Assembly (NCBI GenBank): GCA_015057455.1
Contig: SVEH01000005.1
Span: 1 to 64,000 of the forward strand
Reading direction: 5' to 3'
DNA: 64,000 nucleotides
From: Lachnospiraceae bacterium
GTDB lineage: Bacteria; Bacillota; Clostridia; Lachnospirales; Lachnospiraceae
How positions within the stretch are numbered: the first letter of the stretch is position 1; each line of letters begins with the position of its first letter. Shown piece after piece: positions 1 through 7,515 of the stretch. Below the pieces are notes generated by a model that was not told the DNA's origin, did no database searches, and was given only the letters and a program-made list of their open reading frames with translations. Both the position numbers and the translations under genes were made by a program.

Positions 1-95
1 AAGACCCCTTGAAGAACACGAGGTAGATAGGACAGAGGTGGAAGTGCAGTAATGTATGTAGCTGACTGTTACTAATAGGTCGAGGGCTTATCCTA
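1..95 (+). rRNA. 23S rRNA, 3' end (partial)
   Basis: The first ~95 bases match the conserved 3' terminus of bacterial 23S rRNA, including the stretches GTGCAGTAATGTATG and ACTAATAGGTCGAGGG that close helix 1. The 5' part lies outside the window. The exact end near 93-95 is inferred from the CTTATCC tail that should pair with the 5' end of the molecule. It is followed after about 70 nt by a tRNA cluster, with no 5S gene between. Confidence 0.93.
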
Positions 96-163
96 AAGGT
101 CAAAAATGGATGTAATTTCAATGTGTAGTTTTGAATGTATAAACCTTGTTTATATGTTTCAAT

Positions 164-237
164 GGCCTAGTGGCTCAGTTGGTTAGAGCGCCGCCCTGTC
201 ACGGCGGAGGTCGAGGGTTCGAGTCCCTTCTGGGTCG
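164..237 (+). tRNA. tRNA-Asp (GTC)
   Basis: A full cloverleaf can be drawn. The acceptor stem GGCCTAG pairs with CTGGGTC, the anticodon stem is CCGCC/GGCGG with loop CTGTCAC, and the T-arm contains GGTTCGAGTCC. The anticodon GTC gives Asp. CCA is not encoded. It is the first tRNA of the cluster behind 23S rRNA. Confidence 0.97.
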
Positions 238-254
238 TTTATAATAAAAATTCT

Positions 255-327
255 GGGATCATAGCTCAGCTGGGAGAGCATCTGCCTTACAAGCAGAGGG
301 TCATAGGTTCAAGTCCTATTGGTCCCA
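255..327 (+). tRNA. tRNA-Val (TAC)
   Basis: The acceptor stem GGGATCA pairs with TGGTCCC. The anticodon stem TCTGC/GCAGA encloses loop CTTACAA, so the anticodon is TAC (Val). The T-loop is GGTTCAAGTCC. CCA is not encoded. Confidence 0.97.
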
Positions 328-373
328 TTTATATAGATTTTAATTTGATAAAATGATAATTGTTGGTTATAAT

Positions 374-446
374 GCCGACGTGGCTCAATTGGCAGAGCAG
401 CTGACTTGTAATCAGCAGGTTATCGGTTCAAGTCCGATCGTCGGCT
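374..446 (+). tRNA. tRNA-Thr (TGT)
   Basis: The acceptor stem GCCGACG pairs with CGTCGGC, with discriminator T. The anticodon stem GCTGA/TCAGC encloses CTTGTAA, so the anticodon is TGT (Thr). CCA is not encoded. Confidence 0.97.
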
Positions 447-458
447 TAACATATATAT

Positions 459-539
459 GGATGGATTCCCGAGTGGCCAAAGGGGGCAGACTGTAAATCT
501 GTTGCGATAGCTTCGAAGGTTCGAATCCTTCTCCATCCA
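459..539 (+). tRNA. tRNA-Tyr (GTA)
   Basis: This is a class II tRNA with a long variable arm (81 nt in total). The acceptor stem GGATGGA pairs with TCCATCC and the anticodon loop CTGTAAA gives GTA (Tyr). The T-arm is GGTTCGAATCC. Confidence 0.97.
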
Positions 540-567
540 ATTTACCGAAAGGTTAATTAAATATTGT

Positions 568-641
568 CGCGGGGTAGAGCAGTCTGGCAGCTCGTCGGGC
601 TCATAACCCGAAGGTCATAGGTTCAAATCCTGTCCCCGCAA
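568..641 (+). tRNA. initiator tRNA-fMet (CAT)
   Basis: The anticodon loop CTCATAA gives CAT. Three features mark it as the initiator. The end of the acceptor stem is a C1:A72 mismatch (CGCGGGG against CCCCGCA). The anticodon stem carries three consecutive G:C pairs (TCGGG/CCCGA). The D-stem has A11:U24. Confidence 0.96.
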
Positions 642-645
642 TTTT

Positions 646-718
646 GCCCAGATAGCTCAGTTGGTAGAGCAAGGGACTGAAAATCCCTGTGTCGCTGGTT
701 CGATTCCGGCTCTGGGCA
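646..718 (+). tRNA. tRNA-Phe (GAA)
   Basis: The acceptor stem GCCCAGA pairs with TCTGGGC. The anticodon loop CTGAAAA gives GAA (Phe). It is the last tRNA of the cluster and sits just 5' of an intrinsic terminator. Confidence 0.97.
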
Positions 719-730
719 TATTTATTTTTT

Positions 731-760
731 ATACCATACTTAGTGTATGGTATTTTTTTT
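731..760 (+). terminator. terminator of the rRNA-tRNA operon
   Basis: ATACCATAC and GTGTATGGTAT form a stem with a 3-nt loop, followed by eight or more T. It lies directly after tRNA-Phe and ends the rRNA-tRNA transcript. Confidence 0.9.
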
Positions 761-790
761 GCTTTGCAAAAGGAATTTGTTGTACAAAGA
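761..790 (+). repeat. dispersed 3'-end repeat, copy A
   Basis: It starts with the small hairpin-like GCTTTGCAAAAGG and continues AATTTGTTGTACAAAG. It is very similar to 50928-50956 read on the minus strand, and its first 18 bases match 23193-23210. All three copies sit just behind a gene or terminator. Weak inverted similarity to bases ~849-872 suggests copy A may be one arm of a ~110-bp decayed foldback unit that also contains the palindrome CCCTCATGAGTGAGGG. Confidence 0.7.
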
Positions 791-927
791 TGTCAAGTCC
801 CTCATGAGTGAGGGATATAGGGAGTTTAAGATGACTTGTTATCATGAGGGTACACACAAATTCGTAAAGTATTATTTGTATAACTAATGTTTTTATAGAA
901 AATCATAATGTAAAGATTTGGATATTA

Positions 928-936
928 TGTTATAAT
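928..936 (+). promoter_or_regulatory. extended -10 promoter for the BTAD regulator
   Basis: TGTTATAAT is an extended -10 element. No good -35 box lies 17-18 nt upstream. It is about 70 nt before the gene at 1009. Confidence 0.5.
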
Positions 937-1008
937 ATTAAAGAAATATAGAGGAAATGAGTGTATATTGTTTTAGAAAATGGCTATAAATAACTAAGGA
1001 GACTAATT

Positions 1009-2220
1009 ATGATAGAAGATAATAATGTATTCTATGTTAGGTTTTTAGGTGAAATAAATGTTACTTATAAAGGAAAGACTATATCAGAAAAAACAACAAG
1101 GTCAAAGAAGATATGGAATTTGCTTGCATATATAATAATGCACAAAAATAGAGTCTTACTTCAATCAGACATTATGGATAGTATTTGGCCAGATGATGCA
1201 AGTACTAATCCAGTTAGTGCACTAAAGACATCATTGTTTAGAATAAGAGGATTACTAGAGGAAGTTGCAGTTGATAATGAAGAATTTATTTTATCTAGTA
1301 GAGGTGCATATAGATGGAATAGCGATATAGAATGTAAGGTAGATGCAATTGAGTTTGAAGAATTATGTTTGAAGTCGGAAGATAAAACTCTTACAGATGA
1401 TGAAAGAATAGTAATTTTAGAAGAAGCAATTAATATGTATTATGGAGATTTCTTAAAACGTTTTGCTAATGATTTATGGGTTATACCTTTAATAACACAT
1501 TATCATTCTTTGTATGTAGATAAGATAAAAATACTCTTAGGTTTATTAGATGATAAACAAAGATATAGTGACATGCAAAAACACGCATTAAATGCAATTA
1601 GAATTGAAAGTTATGATGAAAAGATACATTCATATGTTGTAAAAGCCTTTATGAAATTAGATAATAATACAGCTGCAATTGCACATTATAATAAAGCTAG
1701 TAAAATTCTTTTAGCTAACTTGGGTGTGCAACCGTCTAATGAACTAAGAAGTTTATATTTAGAAATTTTAAACAAACAAAAAAGTTTAGAGACAAATTTA
1801 GATAAGATAATTGATGATCTAAAAGAGGCTGAGTATCAAAAAGGTGCATTTATATGTGATTATGGAATATTCAAAGAAACATATAAGATTGTAACGAGAC
1901 AAGCAGCACGTTTTCATAGAACAGTTTCAATTGTTCTCATTACAGTATGTGAGTCAAATGGTGAACTTCCAGCTCTAAATATACTTGATAAAGTTATGGA
2001 ACGTTTAGGTAATGTTATAAAACATGATTTACGTCGAGGAGATGTTGTTTCTAAATATAGTGGTGCACAATTTGTTATTATGTTACCGGATGCACAACAT
2101 AAAGACGCTATTATGATAACAAATAGAATAATAAAGAGCTATTATCATCATAATAGAAAGAGTTTATTGCAGTTAAAGTATAATATATCAGAAATTAAAT
2201 TTGATGAAGATTCTAAGTAA
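1009..2220 (+). CDS. BTAD-family transcriptional regulator with degenerate GGDEF domain
   Basis: Predicted cytoplasmic regulator of 403 aa. Residues ~8-100 look like the winged-helix DNA-binding domain of OmpR/SARP proteins, and ~105-260 like a bacterial transcriptional activator domain (BTAD, TPR-like helices). The rest, ~280-400, follows the GGDEF fold pattern (RRGDVVSKYSGAQFVIMLPD), but the signature reads S-G-A-Q-F at 351-355. The acidic residue needed for c-di-GMP synthesis is replaced by Ala, so this domain is probably regulatory or inert. The start is set by TAAGGAG eight to ten nt upstream. The gene stands alone between the tRNA operon and proC. The target and ligand are unknown. The BTAD assignment is from family knowledge; the loss of the GGDEF motif is seen directly. 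Confidence 0.78.
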   Translation: MIEDNNVFYVRFLGEINVTYKGKTISEKTTRSKKIWNLLAYIIMHKNRVLLQSDIMDSIWPDDASTNPVSALKTSLFRIRGLLEEVAVDNEEFILSSRGAYRWNSDIECKVDAIEFEELCLKSEDKTLTDDERIVILEEAINMYYGDFLKRFANDLWVIPLITHYHSLYVDKIKILLGLLDDKQRYSDMQKHALNAIRIESYDEKIHSYVVKAFMKLDNNTAAIAHYNKASKILLANLGVQPSNELRSLYLEILNKQKSLETNLDKIIDDLKEAEYQKGAFICDYGIFKETYKIVTRQAARFHRTVSIVLITVCESNGELPALNILDKVMERLGNVIKHDLRRGDVVSKYSGAQFVIMLPDAQHKDAIMITNRIIKSYYHHNRKSLLQLKYNISEIKFDEDSK

Positions 2221-2700
2221 TTAAAGATAACTTAGAGAAAAAGTATGTATAAAAAAAGTGTAAATAAAATCTAAAAATGTAACCGAAATGTAACCAGATA
2301 GAGTTAAAATATATACATAACTTGTTAATTATAAATGTTAATTATTTTATGAGGGAGATTCGTAGGGGAATCTAAATAAAAATAGCTATACAGGATTGAT
2401 TAGGGCCTTTCCAGTATAGCTATTTTTATTGTATAAGAAAGTATAACCTAAGATTGGTATTTATGTTTTATTAACTAAAGACATATCATTTTAAGTAGCT
2501 TGATGTTATATAAAATAACAGGATAAAAATAAAAAGCTTAAAGGAGAGGGATAGTAATTTATAATTAAGCATAATATATTTGATTTGCAATAAATTTAAT
2601 ATACGTGGGTTTAATATATATTAAACTAATGTATAAATATGTATATGACGATAATTAATTTAGGCTTATGAGCATACTTGCCATAGAATGGAGGGTTAAT
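2221..2700. other. 480-nt gene-free region with a terminator-like hairpin and a palindrome
   Basis: No convincing coding sequence is present. It holds a duplicated AAATGTAACC (near 2275 and 2290), a hairpin and T-run at 2378-2427, and a perfect 18-bp palindrome GTTTAATATATATTAAAC at 2609-2626. The last is a possible operator about 75 nt before proC. Confidence 0.6.
2378..2430 (+). terminator. hairpin with T-run downstream of the BTAD regulator
   Basis: AAAATAGCTATAC (from 2378) pairs with GTATAGCTATTTTT (2414-2427) around a ~22-nt loop, GGATTGATTAGGGCCTTTCC. A smaller hairpin, AGATTC/GAATCT, lies just upstream at 2356-2373. The two adjacent stems make either a terminator or a structured 3' UTR possible. 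It lies 160 nt after the stop codon of the regulator. Confidence 0.6.
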
Positions 2701-3561
2701 ATGCAAATTGGATTTATAGGAGCTGGAAATATGGCTCAAGCCATTATAAAAGGCTTAATAAATAAAAAAGTTGTGGAAAGTGATGATATCATTGTAAATG
2801 ATACTCAAATAGATATACTAAGTGATGTTAAAACTACATACGAGGTTAATGTAACTATACAAAAAAAGGAAGTGCTTAGGTTTAGTGATGTTATTATATT
2901 AGCTGTTAAACCAAATAATATAGAAGAAGTAATAGAGGATATAAAGCAAGATATGAAATTATTTAATAGTAGTACTATTTTCATATCTATTGCAGCAGGT
3001 GTGTCATTAGAAACATTGGAAAAATATTTTAGTAATGATAATAATTCTAATGGTTTTGGTTATGTAGAAAGCTTAGAAGATGATTTTCAATTAAAAATAG
3101 TTAGAGCAATGCCAAATATGCCAGCAGCAGTTGGAGAGGGAATGACAGGAATTACTTCTAATAAAAATGTAAAGTTTTCAGATATTGATCAAATATTAAA
3201 GATATTTGGAGCAATTGGAAAAGTTGAATTAGTAGAAGAGAAGATGATGGATGCAGTTGTAGCTCTTAGTGGAAGTTCACCAGCATATATGTATTTAATA
3301 CTAGATGCAATGGCTACAGCAGCAGAAAAAGCAGGTATGAAGAAAAGTATGGCATTAAAATTTGCTGCACAAGCAATGATTGGAAGCGGTAAAGTAATAT
3401 TAGATAAGAAAGAAGACCCGCAGGAATTAATAAAAAAAGTATGTTCTCCAGGTGGAACAACTATTGAGGCTATGGATGTATTAGAGAAAAATAATGTTAA
3501 AGATATATTTATAGATGCAATGGATGCATGTATGGAGAAGTCCAAAAGTTTGATGCGTTAG
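2701..3561 (+). CDS. proC: pyrroline-5-carboxylate reductase
   Basis: Catalyses the last step of proline synthesis, reduction of 1-pyrroline-5-carboxylate to L-proline with NAD(P)H, in the cytoplasm (286 aa). The N-terminus has the Rossmann glycine motif GFIGAGNM. The C-terminal dimerisation domain has the family signature CSPGGTTIEAMDVLE. The ATG at 2701 is preferred over the in-frame ATG at 2668 because GGAGG lies nine nt upstream and the product then starts directly with the Rossmann strand. Residues ~117-135 form an Asn/Asp-rich insertion (SNDNNSNGFGYVESLEDD) that makes it slightly longer than the usual 265-275 aa. It is a single gene with its own terminator. Confidence 0.95.
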   Translation: MQIGFIGAGNMAQAIIKGLINKKVVESDDIIVNDTQIDILSDVKTTYEVNVTIQKKEVLRFSDVIILAVKPNNIEEVIEDIKQDMKLFNSSTIFISIAAGVSLETLEKYFSNDNNSNGFGYVESLEDDFQLKIVRAMPNMPAAVGEGMTGITSNKNVKFSDIDQILKIFGAIGKVELVEEKMMDAVVALSGSSPAYMYLILDAMATAAEKAGMKKSMALKFAAQAMIGSGKVILDKKEDPQELIKKVCSPGGTTIEAMDVLEKNNVKDIFIDAMDACMEKSKSLMR

Positions 3562-3596
3562 TTATATACAATAAAATAGAAGTAATTAGTACAAAT

Positions 3597-3646
3597 AAGT
3601 ATACAATATACTAAAGTATACAATATACTAAAGTATATAATATATT
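3597..3646. repeat. tandem 17-bp self-complementary repeat
   Basis: AAGTATACAATATACTA is present twice head to tail (3597-3613, 3614-3630), followed by a diverged third copy (3631-3646). Each unit is nearly palindromic (AGTATA/TATACT). It lies in the 3' region of proC, about 80 nt before the shared terminator. Confidence 0.85.
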
Positions 3647-3723
3647 TTAGTATATATCATATAATTGTATATATTATAAATAAGTGTATGGTATATAACA
3701 TAAATGAAAAGTTAACATAAATA

Positions 3724-3757
3724 AAAAAGAAAGAGGCCGAGGCCCCTTTCTTTTTTA
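3724..3757. terminator. bidirectional terminator between proC and a convergent diguanylate cyclase
   Basis: AAAAAAGAAAGAGGCC and GGCCCCTTTCTTTTTT form a strong stem with A- and T-runs on both sides. It can therefore end transcription from proC on the plus strand and from the minus-strand gene at 3836-4942. Confidence 0.9.
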
Positions 3758-3835
3758 TTTATATAAATATAGACTTTTTATATTCAAAAAATTGTTATTT
3801 TTTAAATTGTACATTTTTAAATTGTTTTATGTAAA

Positions 3836-4942
3836 TTAATTAGATACTACGCAATTTTTTGTGGATTTTTTACCTTTATATAAATTTGCATCTGCTTCAG
3901 TTACAATTTTATTTATTGGTAATTCAGGTTTGTTTTTGGCAACACCAAGTGTTAATGTTGCTTTTGCATATGTATTATTAAATACAAAGGAAGTAGCCTG
4001 TATAGTGGACCTGATTTCTTCTGCTAACTTTATTGCACTAGGCAAATCACCGTAGACTAAAATTAATATTTCTTCGCCACCCCATCTACATACGGCACCT
4101 TTATCACCAACAATATCTAGAATAATTTTAGAAGTACGTTTCAGTACAATGTCACCAAAATCATGTCCATATATATCATTTACTTTTTTGAAATCATCTA
4201 TATCAGCTAAAATGATACAGAAAGGTGCTTTTTTTTCTTTGTATTTTTCTTCTGCTTTTGTAAATTCATCACCCATGCTACGTCTATTAATTAGGTTAGT
4301 TAAAGGGTCATGAGTTGCAATAAAAGCAAGTTCATTATTCATAGCATCGAGTTTTGTTGCAGTTGAATTAGTGTCATTAACATAGGCTACTAAAAGCATA
4401 AACATAGTAGAAACATTAACAATATTGTGAATTCTACCTATGTTATTTAACAATGTATGATGAGCTCCTGTATAAGTGTATATTGGGTCAGAAGTATCAG
4501 TTATATACACTAATACTCCAAGCATTATTATCATAACTGCAAATTGCACATAAGCAAACTTGAGATTATAAGTAGTTTTCTTATAGTCCATACTTGATAA
4601 TATAGCTAGTAGGGTTATAGTGAATATATACGAATAAAAATTATATTCCCATCCCATATGGTAAACACATATACATATTAACGACATAAGTTCAAAATTA
4701 GTAACTATTAAAAAAAGTCTAGCTCGTTTAGTTTTAAAATGTGTCATAAGTACAGAGTACATTATTGTAGATAAAATACAATAAATTGCTATCGGATATG
4801 CTTTTAACACAAAAAATAAAACAGCATAACATAAATGAAGGATAAATGCCAGAACCATATAATATTTACATGCTAAAGAGCTTGAATTTAGATTTTTAAT
4901 GTTAGTAAGTTTACTAAATTTAGCTGCATCGAATTTGGACAT
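3836..4942 (-). CDS. membrane-bound diguanylate cyclase (GGDEF), paralog 1
   Basis: Expected to make c-di-GMP from two GTP at the inner face of the membrane. It has 368 aa. Residues ~25-190 hold about six hydrophobic segments with no recognisable sensor domain. The GGDEF domain occupies ~205-360, with DPLTNLINRRSM, the metal-binding ADIDDFK (D247), the YGHDFGD helix and the signature RWGGEEI (288-292), where the usual final Phe is Ile. No RxxD product-inhibition site precedes the signature. AAAGGAGGATT lies just upstream of the ATG. It is a close paralog of 11275-12384; both end in a KG[KQ]xSTKNCV tail. The upstream region carries an ACCGATAT motif. Confidence 0.9.
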   Translation of the reverse strand: MSKFDAAKFSKLTNIKNLNSSSLACKYYMVLAFILHLCYAVLFFVLKAYPIAIYCILSTIMYSVLMTHFKTKRARLFLIVTNFELMSLICICVYHMGWEYNFYSYIFTITLLAILSSMDYKKTTYNLKFAYVQFAVMIIMLGVLVYITDTSDPIYTYTGAHHTLLNNIGRIHNIVNVSTMFMLLVAYVNDTNSTATKLDAMNNELAFIATHDPLTNLINRRSMGDEFTKAEEKYKEKKAPFCIILADIDDFKKVNDIYGHDFGDIVLKRTSKIILDIVGDKGAVCRWGGEEILILVYGDLPSAIKLAEEIRSTIQATSFVFNNTYAKATLTLGVAKNKPELPINKIVTEADANLYKGKKSTKNCVVSN

Positions 4943-5071
4943 TTTAATCCTCCTTTCTTATTATTTGCGAGAATTTATATTATTGATTTTACATTAGTAA
5001 ATCAAATTTCATCTAATAAATTGTAGTAAGTATCATGTTAGTTTATGCTAAATGACTTTTCTACATCTGAT

Positions 5072-5098
5072 ATATCGGTAATATATTATAAATCTTGA
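5072..5098 (-). promoter_or_regulatory. possible sigma-28-like promoter of diguanylate cyclase 1
   Basis: Read on the minus strand, TCAA-N15-ACCGATAT resembles the motility promoter TAAA-N15-GCCGATAA. The same ATWACCGATAT core occurs upstream of paralog 2 (12456-12463, minus strand). The -35 match is partial and overlaps the thrS -35 box on the other strand. Confidence 0.35.
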
Positions 5099-5123
5099 CA
5101 TGTTTTATTAAATCAATTATCAT
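5095..5123 (+). promoter_or_regulatory. thrS promoter
   Basis: A consensus TTGACA (5095-5100), a 17-nt spacer and TATCAT (5118-5123) lie about 30 nt upstream of the chosen thrS start. The short leader leaves no room for a T-box. Confidence 0.8.
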
Positions 5124-5152
5124 ATTAGTTGTGTAAAATGGAGGAAATAGCT

Positions 5153-7111
5153 ATGATTATAACATTAAAAGACGGTTCAAAAAAAGAATATGATAGGGAA
5201 ATGAGAGTTATTGATATTGCTAGTGATATAAGTGAAGGATTAGCAAGAATGGCATGCGCAGCATGTATTAATGGAGAAACTGTTGATTTAAGAACAGTAG
5301 TAAATAGTGATTGTGATTTAAGTATTTATACTTTTAATGATGAAGAAGGTAAAGCAGCATATAGACATACAACATCACATATTCTTGCACAAGCAGTTAA
5401 GAGATTATATCCAGAGGCTAAGTTAGCAATAGGACCTTCTATTGAGTCAGGGTTTTATTACGATTTTGATATAGAATCATTTGATAGAGAAGCACTAGAT
5501 AATATAGAAAAAGAAATGAAAAAGATAATAAAGGAAGCTCATGAAATAAAGAGATATAGCTTACCAAGAGAAGAAGCTATTAAATTAATGAAAGAAAAAG
5601 ATGAGCCATATAAGGTAGAGCTTATTGAAGATTTGCCAGAGGGAGAAGAAATATCTTTTTATTCACAAGGTGATTTCACTGATTTATGTGCAGGACCACA
5701 TTTGATGAATACAAAAGAAGTTAAAGCATTTAAATTAATATCTTCTTCAGGAGCTTACTGGAGAGGTAGCGAGAAGAATAAGATGTTAACACGTGTATAT
5801 GGAACTGCATTTAGTAAAAAAGCGGATCTTAATGCACATTTAGAACATTTAGAAGAAATTAAGAAAAGAGACCATAATAAACTAGGTAGAGAAATGGAAA
5901 TCTTTACAACAGTTGATGTAATAGGACAAGGACTTCCATTACTTTTACCAAAGGGCGTTCAGATTCTTCAAAGAATTCAAAGATGGATTGAAGATGAGGA
6001 AGAAAGAAGAGGATATGTTAGAACAAAGACTCCTCTTATGGCAAAATCAGATTTATATAAGATATCAGGACACTGGGATCATTATAAAGATGGAATGTTT
6101 GTATTAGGTGATGAATCAGAGGACAAAGAGGTATTCGCACTTCGTCCAATGACTTGTCCATTCCAATACTATGTATATAAGAATAGTCAGAAGAGTTACA
6201 GAGATTTACCTATTAGATATGGTGAAACATCAACATTATTCCGTAATGAAGATTCTGGAGAGATGCATGGTTTAACAAGAGTTAGACAGTTTACTATATC
6301 AGAGGGACATTTAATTGTTCGTCCTGATCAAATGGTAAAAGAGTTTAAAGATTGTATTGCACTTGCAAAATATTGTCTAGAAACATTAGGTGTTGAGGAA
6401 GATGTAACTTACCATCTTTCAAAATGGGACCCATCTAATAAGGAGAAGTATATCGGTGAACCAGAAGTTTGGGAAGAAACAGAGCAAGCTATAAGAGAAA
6501 TTCTTACAGAACTTAATGTAGACTTTACTGAAGATGTAGGAGAAGCTGCATTCTATGGACCAAAGGTAGACATTAATGCAAAGAATGTATATGGAAAAGA
6601 AGATACTATGATTACAATTCAATGGGATGCACTTCTTGCAGAGCAGTTTGATATGTATTATATAGATGAAAAAGGTGAGAAGGCTAGACCATATATTATT
6701 CATAGAACATCAATGGGATGTTATGAAAGAACATTAGCATGGCTTATTGAAAAATATGCAGGATTATTCCCTACATGGTTATGTCCAGAGCAAGTAAGAG
6801 TATTACCTATTTCTGAAAAGTATCATGAATATGCTAATAAAGTAGCAGATGAACTTCGTAATAATGGAGTAAGTGTTACAGTAGATGAAAGAGCAGAGAA
6901 GATGGGATACAAGATTAGAGCTTCTAGACTTGATAGAGTACCATATATGTTGGTAGTAGGTGAGAAAGAAGCTGAGGCTAATTTAGTATCAGTAAGAAGT
7001 AGATATCTTGGAGATGAAGGACAGAAGGATTTAGATGTTTTTGTTAATGATATCTGTAAAGAGATAAGAACAAAAGAGATAAGAAAAATCGAAGTAGAAG
7101 AGAATAAATAA
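5153..7111 (+). CDS. thrS: threonyl-tRNA synthetase
   Basis: Charges tRNA-Thr with threonine using ATP (652 aa, normal length). The order is an N-terminal TGS domain (~1-62, starting MIITLKDGS), the editing/SAD domain with TTSHILAQAVKRLYP and DLCAGPH, a class II catalytic core with motif 2 (FRNEDSGEMHGLTRVRQF) and motif 3 (HRTSMGCYERTLAWLIE), and a C-terminal anticodon-binding domain. The ATG at 5153 is chosen because GGAGG precedes it by eight nt and homologues begin at this residue. A TTG 24 nt upstream falls at the likely transcription start. The gene has a strong promoter and its own terminator. Unlike ileS in this window, it has no T-box. Confidence 0.97.
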   Translation: MIITLKDGSKKEYDREMRVIDIASDISEGLARMACAACINGETVDLRTVVNSDCDLSIYTFNDEEGKAAYRHTTSHILAQAVKRLYPEAKLAIGPSIESGFYYDFDIESFDREALDNIEKEMKKIIKEAHEIKRYSLPREEAIKLMKEKDEPYKVELIEDLPEGEEISFYSQGDFTDLCAGPHLMNTKEVKAFKLISSSGAYWRGSEKNKMLTRVYGTAFSKKADLNAHLEHLEEIKKRDHNKLGREMEIFTTVDVIGQGLPLLLPKGVQILQRIQRWIEDEEERRGYVRTKTPLMAKSDLYKISGHWDHYKDGMFVLGDESEDKEVFALRPMTCPFQYYVYKNSQKSYRDLPIRYGETSTLFRNEDSGEMHGLTRVRQFTISEGHLIVRPDQMVKEFKDCIALAKYCLETLGVEEDVTYHLSKWDPSNKEKYIGEPEVWEETEQAIREILTELNVDFTEDVGEAAFYGPKVDINAKNVYGKEDTMITIQWDALLAEQFDMYYIDEKGEKARPYIIHRTSMGCYERTLAWLIEKYAGLFPTWLCPEQVRVLPISEKYHEYANKVADELRNNGVSVTVDERAEKMGYKIRASRLDRVPYMLVVGEKEAEANLVSVRSRYLGDEGQKDLDVFVNDICKEIRTKEIRKIEVEENK

Positions 7112-7515
7112 TTCATTTAATCAAGATTATATGTAAATTTATAATGGCGATAATATGAGATAAATTATGAAGCGATGAATTAGAAATGAGTTAATAAATT
7201 AATAAATTAATAAATTAATTAGAAAGTATCGGTAGATAGGATATTATATGAAATAATATTGTCTACTGATACTTTTTTGTTTATTTAGAGTTTGATTCAT
7301 TCTAGTTATAAATTTTTCTATTTAGGGTTTGTTTTTTATAATCTAATATGAAATATAATATGTTAATATAGATGGAATATTGGAAGTTTAAATTAAAAGA
7401 AATTGTTAATACTATATATTAGACGTTGAAAAATATAAAAATATATTTCTGTATTACTGTAGAAGAATTGAAATAAGTAACGGAATTTATTATGAATTGT
7501 ATGGAGGATGATATT
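7112..7515. other. AT-rich intergenic region thrS to spore germination gene
   Basis: It contains a simple repeat, TAATAAAT in about four copies at 7190-7219, the thrS terminator and no coding sequence. No clear sporulation-sigma promoter could be assigned before the germination gene. Confidence 0.6.
7223..7278 (+). terminator. thrS terminator
   Basis: AAGTATCGGTAGA pairs with TCTACTGATACTT. The inner pairing TATTAT/ATAATA extends the stem, and TTTTTT follows. Confidence 0.85.

Noticed and set aside
95-163. Space for a 5S rRNA gene between 23S and tRNA-Asp
   Set aside because: Only about 70 nt, too short for ~117 nt, and no 5S motifs (such as CCGAAC or the GGGAACCC-like strands) are present.
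2378-2427. Riboswitch (for example c-di-GMP-I) at the paired hairpins after the BTAD gene
   Set aside because: The conserved c-di-GMP riboswitch core (CACGCACAGGGCAAACC-like) is absent and the gene that follows is far away.
3189-3545. 118-aa open frame on the minus strand within proC
   Set aside because: It is the antisense shadow of a strongly conserved gene, has no ribosome site and shows a Ser/Phe-rich composition typical of such shadows.
7184-7220. CRISPR-like short repeats (TAATAAAT units)
   Set aside because: A simple AT microsatellite with no spacers and no cas genes; no CRISPR array was seen in the window.
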